63,256 nt of DNA from Rhynchopus sp. YZ270_cl-10 (GCA_964035575.1 CAXIVB010000003.1:1-63256), one strand, 5' to 3'. Positions 1 through 6,707 are shown, numbered from the stretch's first letter. Program-made: numbers and translations. Notes: generated from the sequence alone by a model not told the origin.

Positions 1-67
1 TAGAGGGGATCGAACCCTCGACCTCTCGCTTACTGGGCGAGCGCTCTAACCACTGAGCTATAGCGCC
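1..67 (-). tRNA. tRNA-Thr-AGT: tRNA-Thr(AGT), 3' end cut by window edge
   Basis: Matches the complete gene at 21072-21144; the last few acceptor bases lie outside the window. The anticodon loop is CCAGTAA, so position 33 is C rather than U. It belongs to the unit before unit 1. Confidence 0.95.
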
Positions 68-188
68 ATGCTTTCTCTCCATCTTCTTTTCTTTGAAGGG
101 GGTCTTTTGAAATGTACAGAGCACGCATCAAAAATTTCCTTCATACCTCCGCGATGGTGAAAAAATTTTTAACGAAGGAGCCTAGTAA

Positions 189-270
189 GGCGAGGTGGCC
201 GAGTGGTCTAAGGCGCTACGTTCAGGTCGTAGTCTCTTCGGGGGCGTGAGTTCAAACCTCACCCTCGTCA
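189..270 (+). tRNA. tRNA-Leu-CAG: tRNA-Leu(CAG), terminator lost
   Basis: Class II tRNA with GGCGAGG/CCTCGTC acceptor, long variable arm and loop TTCAGGT. It is identical to the gene at 21266-21347. In that copy a T-run follows directly; here the sequence switches to SL/U6-array DNA after the discriminator base and no T-run follows. Transcripts from this copy may read through. Confidence 0.95.
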
Positions 271-275
271 CTTCC
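268..275. other. Rearrangement junction between tRNA block 3 and SL array
   Basis: Positions 1 to about 273 match 21078-21350. From about 271 onward the sequence matches the SL/U6 array from about 29050. About 7.7 kb of spacer present in units 1 and 2 is therefore absent in the preceding unit. The junction has about 3 bases of shared sequence (CTT). Confidence 0.8.
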
Positions 276-390
276 CAGACCAACACATATGTGCAGACAT
301 ACCCATCACCCACAGGTGGCAAGTGGCAGGCTGCAGTAACCCATTGAAATATTGGTTTCAAAAAACGACCATATGCTTTATGCTACTGGC

Positions 391-399
391 ATGCTTCCC
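391..399 (+). promoter_or_regulatory. Proximal element of SL RNA gene
   Basis: ATGCTTCCC ends 40 nt before the SL start. The same 9-mer, or a one- or two-base variant, lies 40-47 nt upstream of other SL genes and of U1, U2 and U5. It is inferred to be a proximal sequence element for Sm-class RNA genes. Confidence 0.7.
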
Positions 400-439
400 T
401 GAGCATATACATGTCGAAAGCTGTGTAGAGAAAAAGAGC

Positions 440-547
440 AACCAACGATTTCTAAAGCTACAGTTTCTGTACTTCATTGGTATGGAAGCATGAAGATTAC
501 TCTTCTCACACAACTTTGTCAAAACATGGCCGGTTTCGAAAGATTGT
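440..547 (+). ncRNA. SL RNA: Variant spliced-leader RNA gene lacking 3' hairpin
   Basis: Exon 440-479, GTATGG donor, second stem-loop region and ACAACTTTGTC Sm-like region are all present. The 3' GGCC...GGCC hairpin and T-run seen in full copies are replaced after position about 541 by the promoter flank of 7SL. It is probably a truncated copy created when the 7SL segment was joined to the SL array. Whether it still makes stable SL RNA is unclear. Confidence 0.75.
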
Positions 548-620
548 CTTTGTGTGTCTTTGTGCAAAGCAAAAAAAAAACACACACAAGAAGTGAGGAT
601 CTTCAAAACCACGTTTTTGA

Positions 621-655
621 CCTGACCCACCTCCAACTAGACAACCCTGTCTTGT
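621..655 (+). promoter_or_regulatory. Class III upstream element of 7SL
   Basis: A 35-bp element beginning CCTGACCCACCTCCAACTAG and ending CCCTGTCTTGT, with a partial dyad. It ends 24 nt before the inferred 7SL start. Closely similar 35-bp elements lie upstream of U6, RNA X and RNA Z at the same spacing. Confidence 0.8.
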
Positions 656-678
656 ATTCCTACAATATGGTATCTATT

Positions 679-991
679 GAGCCGGGATGTGTTGGCTGCA
701 TCCTGAAACCCCTAGCTTCTGGGGGGGCAAGCTTCTCCAGAACTGGGCACTCTTTGAGGTGGACCAAAGGCACCTTCAACTTCTGTGTTGATGTGTTGTC
801 CGTGTTAGTCTACTGTCCTGTTTGCGGCCTTGGTGTAAACCAGGGCAACAATCAGAGTGAAATGGGGTGAACCGGGCCAGGCTGGTCTCACAGAGCAGCT
901 CATAACTCCTGCAGTGGACAGTTCAAGGATCGCAGCACAGAGCAGAGTGAGGGTGTTTCCAACTCAATGGCTTGAACTGGAGAAGCGTTTC
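679..991 (+). ncRNA. 7SL RNA: 7SL (SRP) RNA
   Basis: RNA scaffold of the signal recognition particle, which targets secretory proteins to the ER. The strongest evidence is the helix 8 region at 861-890, where GGGGTGAACCGGGCCAGG closely matches the SRP54-binding helix of other eukaryotic 7SL RNAs. The matching 3' strand, with GAGCAG and CATAACTCC, follows. The 5' end GAGCCGGGATGTGTTGG resembles the Alu domain. A 5' segment AGCTTCTCC pairs with GGAGAAGC near the 3' end. The RNA ends at a T6 run. The start is set by the 24-nt spacing from the shared upstream element. Length of about 313 nt is typical. Confidence 0.87.
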
Positions 992-1155
992 TTTTTTACA
1001 TTTTTCCATGTGAACATTGTTTCCACATCACCATACACATGTGTTGTTGATACACCCCACCACGTTGCCCAGACCATTCCTACCCACATTATTCACCACA
1101 AGTGGCATGTTTACCAGCACATGTTGGTGCTTAGAGCAATGTTAAGAAAAAGGGC

Positions 1156-1268
1156 AACCAACGATTTCTAAAGCTACAGTTTCTGTACTTCATTGGTATG
1201 GAAGCATGAAGATTATATTCTTCTCACACAACTTTGTCAAACATGGCCAGCCTCGAAAGAGACTGGCC
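1156..1268 (+). ncRNA. SL RNA: Divergent spliced-leader RNA gene
   Basis: Full exon 1156-1195 and GTATGG donor. The 3' hairpin has one stem mismatch (GGCCAGCCTC against GAGACTGGCC), and one A is missing before it. A T-run follows. The upstream element is the variant ATGTTTACC. It is isolated between 7SL and RNA X rather than in the main SL array. Confidence 0.85.
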
Positions 1269-1341
1269 TTTTTTACGTCACCATGAGAAAAAACATTCAC
1301 ACATATGATGCATGTACAAAGTGCACAGGTGTGTGTGTCAC

Positions 1342-1376
1342 CCTGACCCACCTCCAACAAGACAACCCTGTCTTGT
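1342..1376 (+). promoter_or_regulatory. Class III upstream element of RNA X copy A
   Basis: CCTGACCCACCTCCAACAAG followed by ACAACCCTGTCTTGT. The ACAAGAC/GTCTTGT arms form a perfect 7-bp dyad. It ends 24 nt before the RNA X start. Confidence 0.8.
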
Positions 1377-1399
1377 TTTCCCATACTCTCCCTATGTTT

Positions 1400-1721
1400 G
1401 GGTGCTAAGTTAGTGTGCTACTTCGAAACCAAACAACTCGTTCAGCAACAGCTAAAACTTGAAAAGACCTTTCTTATCAGAAAATTCTTTACAATTTTTA
1501 TGATGTGTCCTGCTGTGGGCCTGATATGGCCCAAGGCGGAACCACTTTCATATGATGTAAATCCCGTACGTTCGTACAGAATATTACCCATGATGATTAT
1601 TCTTACATTAGCGTGTAACACTAATTCTGACTGCGTTCTATTTCACACTTCAAATATTAGAACTGGATGTGGGGCTGCCAGTTTACTGGTGGTCCCGATC
1701 CAGCACACAACGCAAGCACCC
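1400..1721 (+). ncRNA. RNA X copy A, unidentified structured RNA
   Basis: About 322-nt RNA of unknown family. The ends pair: GGGTGCT with AGCACCC, then GTGTGCT with AGCACAC further in. Internal hairpins include TGGGCC/GGCCCA, GTACGTTCGTAC, GTTCTA/TAGAAC and a long GGAT...GATCC arm capped by CCAGTTTACTGG. A T6 run follows the closing stem, and the class III element lies 24 nt upstream. A diverged paralogue at 21754-22083 keeps these stems with compensatory changes, which supports a real RNA. It does not look like SRP RNA, U3 or U4 to me. RNase P, RNase MRP or a lineage-specific RNA remain possible. Confidence 0.72.
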
Positions 1722-2011
1722 TTTTTTATATTACCCCACCCAGTACCCCCCCTGTGTCTGTGTTGTTGCCTAAAAAAGCATCACCTTTTACAGGCTTCCT
1801 TGTGGGGAGTGTTCGGTCAAGTGATAGTGATGAAGAAGGACAGGGGCGAGTTTTCTCGTGAAATGCTTTGAAGCCTCTGACATTGAGAGGCTCGCTCCGA
1901 CCTCTGTTTTTAATAACCCTTACCGGTAACCACTGTGTATGTATGGTATGTATGGTATGTATGATATGTTGCCTTTGTGTGTTTGTTTTTGTTTTGTTAA
2001 AAAAGAGGGTA

Positions 2012-2194
2012 TGCCACTCCTGGATGTTGTGCAGCTCCAGGGCAACATGTGTGAACGGACCAGGTTGCCCTGGCGACCCGTCACCCCAATGAGAAATTGC
2101 GTTAATATCATCAGTGCACAAGGCACTGTATCAGATATTAAGCTGATAAGAACAGATAATACACTTGATCTTAGCCAAAAGGCCGAGAAGGTAT
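2012..2194 (-). ncRNA. U2 snRNA: U2 snRNA
   Basis: Spliceosomal RNA that pairs with the branch point. The 5' end ATACCTTCTCGGCCTTTTGG is essentially canonical, followed by GTATTATCTGTTCTTATCAG. The branch-pairing segment reads GTATTA instead of the usual GTAGTA. A CAATTTCTCA Sm-like site, stem III and a 3' stem-loop CCTGGA...TCCAGG with UGCA in its loop follow. Length is about 183 nt. The proximal element ATGCTTCCC lies 41 nt upstream on the same strand. Confidence 0.94.
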
Positions 2195-2235
2195 GACTTC
2201 TTTTTAGTCCATACCGAATTCGACACCCATGTACA

Positions 2236-2244
2236 GGGAAGCAT
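2236..2244 (-). promoter_or_regulatory. Proximal element of U2
   Basis: ATGCTTCCC on the minus strand, 41 nt before the U2 start. A related segment follows at about 2299-2345 (the CACCCATGTCACAGGGAAGTAAG region), suggesting tandem duplication of the promoter region. Confidence 0.7.
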
Positions 2245-2546
2245 GATTATGATCAATATTACTAGGAAACAACAAGGCAAGCAGATTACACACCCATGTC
2301 ACAGGGAAGTAAGTGAAGGTGATGATCAATCTTATTAGTAAAAACAAGGCCGCCGAAGCAGCTACACAAATTGCCAATGTGGCAACGCCGAAGCGGCCCA
2401 TGGCGGGAATTGGGTAGTTTTCAACCAGCAATCTCTCCACAGCGTCCCTATTTGGTCATTGCTTATGGAATTATCCCGAGCGCAAGAATACCTCCTTTTC
2501 TCCCAGTCGTGTCACAAAGCTATGTCCACAGGGAAGTGTGTTGGGG

Positions 2547-2718
2547 TGGTAACATATAGACACCACGTAAAGTTAACACACCAAAACTACCACCGCCAAT
2601 GTGCCTCCCTATAGACATCTGTGCAGCCGATAGGTGGAACAAACAAGGGCAAGACTGTACTCTACACAGGATCTGTTTTTGAGTGCATTCGTGTTGAAGA
2701 TTGTTTTCTTCGGCACAA
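2547..2718 (+). ncRNA. Candidate Sm-class RNA, identity unknown
   Basis: A U-rich Sm-like site (CTGTTTTTGAG, about 2672) is followed by a 10-bp hairpin, GTGTTGAAGA/TCTTCGGCAC, as at the 3' end of an snRNA. The left boundary comes only from a weak TTCTCCCAG proximal-element match. The U6-complementary segments expected of U4 are not evident. Confidence 0.3.
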
Positions 2719-2958
2719 GACCAAAGCTGGATGATGACATAGGTTGGGCATGTGCAGCATGAGCACTTGCGATGATTGTCACATACTTCTTGTATTGTTT
2801 TGTCTCTCCCCTGTATGGCGCAGGGAAGAGTACCAGGCACAGCCCTTCCACTTACAGCTTGTTTTTAAGAAAAAAAACCCTAAAAAAGGCTTCACATGAC
2901 TTTTTTCACCTTCAAGGACATCTTGATCGATAGTTACCTCACTATCCTCGCTATCAAC

Positions 2959-2967
2959 ACGCTTCCA
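2959..2967 (+). promoter_or_regulatory. Proximal element of U5
   Basis: ACGCTTCCA, two mismatches from ATGCTTCCC, 43 nt before the inferred U5 start. Confidence 0.5.
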
Positions 2968-3010
2968 CGTGTAGCAAAGTGCATACAGCAATAGAACAAA
3001 ACAGAGCCAT

Positions 3011-3118
3011 ATCACGGTTCTTGCCCATATCGAACTCATCTTTCGCCTTTTACTAAAGATGACCGTGGGTAAGAGCCACTAAGTGAAAGCATAATTTTTG
3101 AAGGGGCCTTTGTGTCTC
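3011..3118 (+). ncRNA. U5 snRNA: U5 snRNA
   Basis: Spliceosomal RNA that aligns exons through its loop I. The loop CGCCTTTTACT is closed by ATCTTT/AAAGAT (3041-3060), an essentially invariant U5 signature. The outer stem pairs GGTTCTTGCCCA with TGGGTAAGAGCC. An AATTTTTGA Sm site and a weak 3' stem follow. The 3' end is approximate. Confidence 0.92.
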
Positions 3119-3145
3119 ATCTGTTTTTAAGTCTTGACAACCACT

Positions 3146-3154
3146 ATGCTTCCC
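3146..3154 (+). promoter_or_regulatory. Proximal element of U1
   Basis: ATGCTTCCC, 47 nt before the inferred U1 start. Confidence 0.65.
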
Positions 3155-3201
3155 TGCTGGTGTTGGAGTTTTGCATGTTGTTAAACTCAGCTAGAGGTTA
3201 C

Positions 3202-3356
3202 ATACCTTACTGGTGTCTGACCTGATCAACAAGGGCGTCGACACACCAGTGGCCCTTGCATTGCACTGCGCAGGGGATACTGGTGGCACTAGCTTCGGCT
3301 GGCTTGCACAGTGAAATTTTTGACAGCGGCGGTGCTGTGCTTTGCACAAACCCGCC
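3202..3356 (+). ncRNA. U1 snRNA: U1 snRNA with altered 5' end
   Basis: Recognises 5' splice sites. Stem-loop I has the loop GATCAACAAG, like the U1-70K site; stem-loop II has ATTGCACTGC, nearly the 10-nt U1A-binding loop. An AAATTTTTGA Sm site and a terminal stem with TGTGCTTTGCACA follow. The 5' end reads ATACCTTACTG instead of canonical ATACTTACCTG. This predicts pairing to CAGTAAGGTAT, so it favours GTAAGG donors. Length of 155 nt is normal. Confidence 0.87.
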
Positions 3357-3645
3357 TTTTTAAACAAACAAACAAACCAAAACAAACGTGATCACACAAA
3401 CCATCATGTCACCCAGTAAACCCAGTAAACCCAGCACACTGGTCTAGAGGGATCGACCACTGAGTGGTGACCTGTGAGCACACAGGCACCTGCTCCGATG
3501 CAGTAGTGCAGCGCACTAAGTGCTGTGCTAAGGACTGGCCAAACTTGTTAAACCTGCTGACCCACAAACCGGTTTTCACAACCGAAGCAAAAACAAGCTC
3601 AGAAATAAAAAGCTCTTCAAAGGTTTTCGAACCTGACTCAGTATT
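3357..3645. other. U1-5S spacer
   Basis: Contains CAAA and CCCAGTAAA short repeats and no recognisable gene. Its right end (AAGCAAAAACAAGCTCAGAAAT...) recurs before each 5S copy in this cluster. Confidence 0.6.
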
Positions 3646-3764
3646 GGATTCGGCCATACTCTGGTGAATACACCTCATCCCGCCTGATTTGAGAAGTTAA
3701 GCACCAGCAGGCCTGGATAGTACTGGCGTGGGTGACCAGCTGGGAAGTCCGGGTGCTTGAATCC
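3646..3764 (+). rRNA. 5S rRNA: 5S rRNA (cluster copy 1)
   Basis: 119-nt 5S rRNA with complementary ends GGATTC/GAATCC and internal control sequences GAAGTTAAGC and TGGCGTGGGTGACCAGCTGG. It ends at a T5 run. It forms a 755-bp tandem with RNA Z. Confidence 0.97.
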
Positions 3765-3811
3765 TTTTTGCTTTTCTTCCGTGTTGGTGTGTGGTTTTAG
3801 GACATCCAGAC

Positions 3812-3846
3812 CCTGACCCACCTCCAACAAGACAACCCTGTCTTGT
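3812..3846 (+). promoter_or_regulatory. Class III upstream element of RNA Z copy 1
   Basis: The shared 35-bp element with perfect ACAAGAC/GTCTTGT dyad, 24 nt before the predicted start near 3870. Confidence 0.75.
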
Positions 3847-3869
3847 ATCCCTGTGTTTGTTGCACTATC

Positions 3870-4330
3870 CAGAGAGCAGAAATGAGGGGAGACTACACCA
3901 CCGACGGTGCTTCAGCCTACAGGAGCATGCTGGAATGTGAATGCTGCATGACAGCATTCACAATTTCACCTTTGGTGAGATGGAGATGAGCGCAAAGGTG
4001 CAAAAATGCACAACAAAAACTGAGGAAGAGGCATCCATACTCCCCAGAAGGGACGTGCGCACCTGCAGCCAAAAATTCTCCTGTGCTTAATATCATGCGC
4101 GCTGGGGATGCCGAAATAGCTAAACTGTTGCAAGAAGTGGGACTAATTCCCAGGCAGTTGCCCTGTACAACATGCAAGTCCACAATGCCAGAAACACTGT
4201 ACTGGACACCAAGATACTCCAAGAAGATCGCAAACTGGCCTTATTTTAGGTGAAATGACCTAATGCAGAGTGCAGCGGAACAGGGGAGACAAATAAAGTT
4301 TCCTGTACCATGCAACACCCAAGACCTTTT
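3870..4330 (+). ncRNA. RNA Z copy 1, candidate structured RNA
   Basis: Inferred transcript beginning near AGAGAGCAGAAATGAGG, located 24 nt after a class III element. It contains a perfect 11-bp hairpin TGTGAATGCTG/CAGCATTCACA (about 3935-3961), GTGCA/TGCAC and GGGA/TCCC hairpins. Possible ends are T4 runs near 4244 or 4327, so the length is uncertain (about 375-460 nt). GGGGAGAC occurs near both ends. The family is not recognised; RNase P RNA is a loose possibility. Confidence 0.5.
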
Positions 4331-4400
4331 GCACAAGTGAAGCAAAAACAAGCTCAGAAATAAAAAGCTCTTCAAAGGTTTTCGAACCTGACTCAGTATT

Positions 4401-4519
4401 GGATTCGGCCATACTCTGGTGAATGCACCTCATCCCGCCTGATTTGAGAAGTTAAGCACCAGCAGGCCTGGATAGTACTGGCGTGGGTGACCAGCTGGGA
4501 AGTCCGGGTGCTTGAATCC
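4401..4519 (+). rRNA. 5S rRNA: 5S rRNA (cluster copy 2)
   Basis: 119-nt gene 755 bp after copy 1, with one visible difference (GAATGC for GAATAC). T5 terminator. Confidence 0.97.
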
Positions 4520-4566
4520 TTTTTGCTTTTCTTCCGTGTTGGTGTGTGGTTTTAGGACATCCAGAC

Positions 4567-4601
4567 CCTGACCCACCTCCAACAAGACAACCCTGTCTTG
4601 T
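4567..4601 (+). promoter_or_regulatory. Class III upstream element of RNA Z copy 2
   Basis: Same sequence and spacing as at 3812-3846. Confidence 0.75.
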
Positions 4602-4624
4602 ATCCCTGTGTTTGTTGCACTATC

Positions 4625-5085
4625 CAGAGAGCAGAAATGAGGGGAGACTACACCACCGACGGTGCTTCAGCCTACAGGAGCATGCTGGAATGTGAATGCT
4701 GCATGACAGCATTCACAATTTCACCTTTGGTGAGATGGAGATGAGCGCAAAGGTGCAAAAATGCACAACAAAAACTGAGGAAGAGGCATCCATACTCCCC
4801 AGAAGGGACGTGCGCACCTGCAGCCAAAAATTCTCCTGTGCTTAATATCATGCGCGCTGGGGATGCCGAAATAGCTAAACTGTTGCAAGAAGTGGGACTA
4901 ATTCCCAGGCAGTTGCCCTGTACAACATGCAAGTCCACAATGCCAGAAACACTGTACTGGACACCAAGATACTCCAAGAAGATCGCAAACTGGCCTTATT
5001 TTAGGTGAAATGACCTAATGCAGAGTGCAGCGGAACAGGGGAGACAAATAAAGTTTCCTGTACCATGCAACACCCAAGACCTTTT
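4625..5085 (+). ncRNA. RNA Z copy 2
   Basis: Appears identical to RNA Z copy 1 at 755-bp spacing, including promoter and hairpins. Confidence 0.5.
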
Positions 5086-5155
5086 GCACAAGTGAAGCAA
5101 AAACAAGCTCAGAAATATAAAGCTCTTCAAAGGTTTTCCACCCAGACCCATTATT

Positions 5156-5274
5156 GGATTCGGCCATACTCTGGTGAATACACCTCATCCCGCCTGATTT
5201 GAGAAGTTAAGCACCAGCAGGCCTGGATAGTACTGGCGTGGGTGACCAGCTGGGAAGTCCGGGTGCTTGAATCC
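5156..5274 (+). rRNA. 5S rRNA: 5S rRNA (cluster copy 3)
   Basis: 119-nt gene closing the 5S/RNA Z tandem. Its upstream flank is slightly diverged (ATATAAAGC, CCACCCAGACCC). T6 terminator. Confidence 0.97.
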
Positions 5275-5357
5275 TTTTTTCCTTATTTGTGGTGTAACAC
5301 ACAGAAGTTGGTTGAAAAGTGAACTGATAGTATTCAGCGCAAAGCATGATTATTGAA

Positions 5358-5429
5358 GGGTATATAGCTCAGTGGTAGAGCATTCGGCTGCAGTCCGAAC
5401 GGTCCCTGGTTCGAACCCGGGTGTGCCCT
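5358..5429 (+). tRNA. tRNA-Cys-GCA: tRNA-Cys(GCA)
   Basis: 72-nt cloverleaf with acceptor GGGTATA/TGTGCCC and anticodon loop CTGCAGT. T5 run just downstream. First gene of tRNA block 1. Confidence 0.97.
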
Positions 5430-5530
5430 CTCTTTTTGTTTCAAGACCAGATTTTCTCTTGAGTGTTACTTCTCCCTTTTTGGTTTTGAATTCCATCCCC
5501 ACCTTGTAAAGATTCGTTTAAGAAATGTAA

Positions 5531-5603
5531 GGGGGTTTAGCTCAAATGGTAGAGCGCTCGCTCAGCATGCGAGAGGTAGAGGGATCGATACCCTCAATCT
5601 CCA
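5531..5603 (+). tRNA. tRNA-Ala-AGC: tRNA-Ala(AGC), C33
   Basis: Acceptor GGGGGTT/AATCTCC. Anticodon loop TCAGCAT encodes C at position 33 instead of U. T-loop begins ATCGA, as in some eukaryotic tRNA-Ala. A34 would be expected to become inosine. Confidence 0.96.
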
Positions 5604-5694
5604 AACATTTTTTGGCTTGGAAACACTGTTGTGATATTTCCAGATCTCAATTCTTTTTGGTACCAAAGAAAAAGAAGGAAGCGACAGAATTGTA

Positions 5695-5766
5695 TCTCCT
5701 ATGGTGTAGTGGTTAGCACTCGAGACTCTGAATCTCGCGACCGCGGTTCGAATCCGCGTAGGAGAA
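5695..5766 (+). tRNA. tRNA-Gln-CTG: tRNA-Gln(CTG)
   Basis: Acceptor TCTCCTA/TAGGAGA; loop CTCTGAA in stem CGAGA/TCTCG; terminator T-runs follow. Confidence 0.97.
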
Positions 5767-5859
5767 CTTTCCTTTTTCTCCGTTTCGTCCCTTGTTATTC
5801 TCCTCTATGACTGTTTGAAACACATTCCCACTTTCATATTCTTGTTGGCTTTTATTGAA

Positions 5860-5941
5860 GGCGAGATGGCCGAGTGGTCTAAGGCGCCAGGTTAAGGCCC
5901 TGGTCCCTTCGGGGGCGTGGGTTCAAACCCCACTCTCGTCA
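5860..5941 (+). tRNA. tRNA-Leu-AAG: tRNA-Leu(AAG)
   Basis: Class II, 82 nt; loop TTAAGGC in stem CCAGG/CCTGG; long variable arm closed by CTTCGG. Differs from the TAG isoacceptor mainly in the anticodon. Confidence 0.97.
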
Positions 5942-6030
5942 CTTGTTGTTCTTTTTCTTTTTCATTTTCAATCCATCCATTTTGTTTTGTTTTCAAGATT
6001 GTGCAAAACACAAAAAGCACACTTGTCAGG

Positions 6031-6103
6031 TCCTCCTTGGCGCAGTCGGTAGCGCGTCAGGCTGTTAACCTGCAGGTCGTTGGTTCGAACCCAACAGGAG
6101 GAG
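6031..6103 (+). tRNA. tRNA-Asn-GTT: tRNA-Asn(GTT) copy 1
   Basis: Acceptor TCCTCCT/AGGAGGA; loop CTGTTAA. The gene body is the same as the copy at 13610-13682, with different flanks. Confidence 0.97.
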
Positions 6104-6162
6104 ACTTTTTTCCCTTCTCAAACCATTTTCTGTTCTTTGCAAAAGTCATAAAAAACTGGGAA

Positions 6163-6244
6163 GGCGAGATGGCCGAGCGGTCTAAGGCGCCAGGTTTAGG
6201 CCCTGGTCTCTTCGGAGGCGTGGGTTCAAACCCCACTCTCGTCA
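6163..6244 (+). tRNA. tRNA-Leu-TAG: tRNA-Leu(TAG)
   Basis: Class II, 82 nt; loop TTTAGGC in stem CCAGG/CCTGG. Confidence 0.97.
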
Positions 6245-6308
6245 CGTTATTACCATTTTTCCGCAGAAAACCTACCTCTTGTGGAAAACACTTCCGGTCA
6301 TTATTGTA

Positions 6309-6381
6309 GCAGCTATCGTCTAGTGGTTAGGACGCTCGCCTCACACGCGAGAGATCGTCGGTTCAATCCCGACTAGCTGTA
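6309..6381 (+). tRNA. tRNA-Val-CAC: tRNA-Val(CAC)
   Basis: Acceptor GCAGCTA/TAGCTGT with a terminal G-U pair; loop CTCACAC. Confidence 0.97.
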
Positions 6382-6469
6382 ATTTCTTTTTCAACTTTCC
6401 TTCACATTTTCGCAATGCAACGATTGAAAAGATGTCCCCATGCAGATAATAGTTTTGCCTACTATCAGA

Positions 6470-6541
6470 TCCGCTGTAGTATAGTGGTTAGAACAGCCGG
6501 CTCTCACCCGGCAGACCGGGGTTCAATTCCCCGCAGCGGAA
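6470..6541 (+). tRNA. tRNA-Glu-CTC: tRNA-Glu(CTC)
   Basis: Acceptor TCCGCTG/CAGCGGA; loop CTCTCAC; T-run downstream. Confidence 0.97.
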
Positions 6542-6635
6542 AATACCTTTTTTTAGACCAAGTTTTGGAGAGAAGAATTTCTGACTTTTGAATAATAACA
6601 CCATCATGTAAATCTGGATGAAGAAAATAATCAGT

Positions 6636-6707
6636 GGCTTAGTGGTCTAGTGGCATGATTCTCGCTTCGGGTGCGAGAGGTCCAGGGTTCGATTCCCTGC
6701 TGAGCCC
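6636..6707 (+). tRNA. tRNA-Pro-CGG: tRNA-Pro(CGG)
   Basis: Acceptor GGCTTAG/CTGAGCC; loop TTCGGGT. Nearly identical to the TGG isoacceptor at 16870. Confidence 0.97.

Larger units (their letters stand above)
2195..3010. other. U2-U5 intergenic region with possible further snRNA
   Basis: Promoter DNA of U2 occupies the left part and that of U5 the right. Between them is a possible Sm-class RNA at 2547-2718. A separate stretch at 2811-2930 contains GCGCAGGGA, which is complementary to U6. Neither can be assigned firmly; see the separate entry and findings. Confidence 0.5.

Noticed and set aside
1400-1721. RNA X as U3 snoRNA or telomerase RNA
   Set aside because: No convincing box C/D set and no C-rich TTAGGG template were seen; the closed terminal stem also argues against U3.
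3270-3300. U4 5' end (TGCGCAGGGG) inside the U1 region
   Set aside because: The bases belong to U1 stem-loop II with its ATTGCACTGC loop. Flanking U1-70K loop, Sm site and terminal stem fit U1 as a whole.
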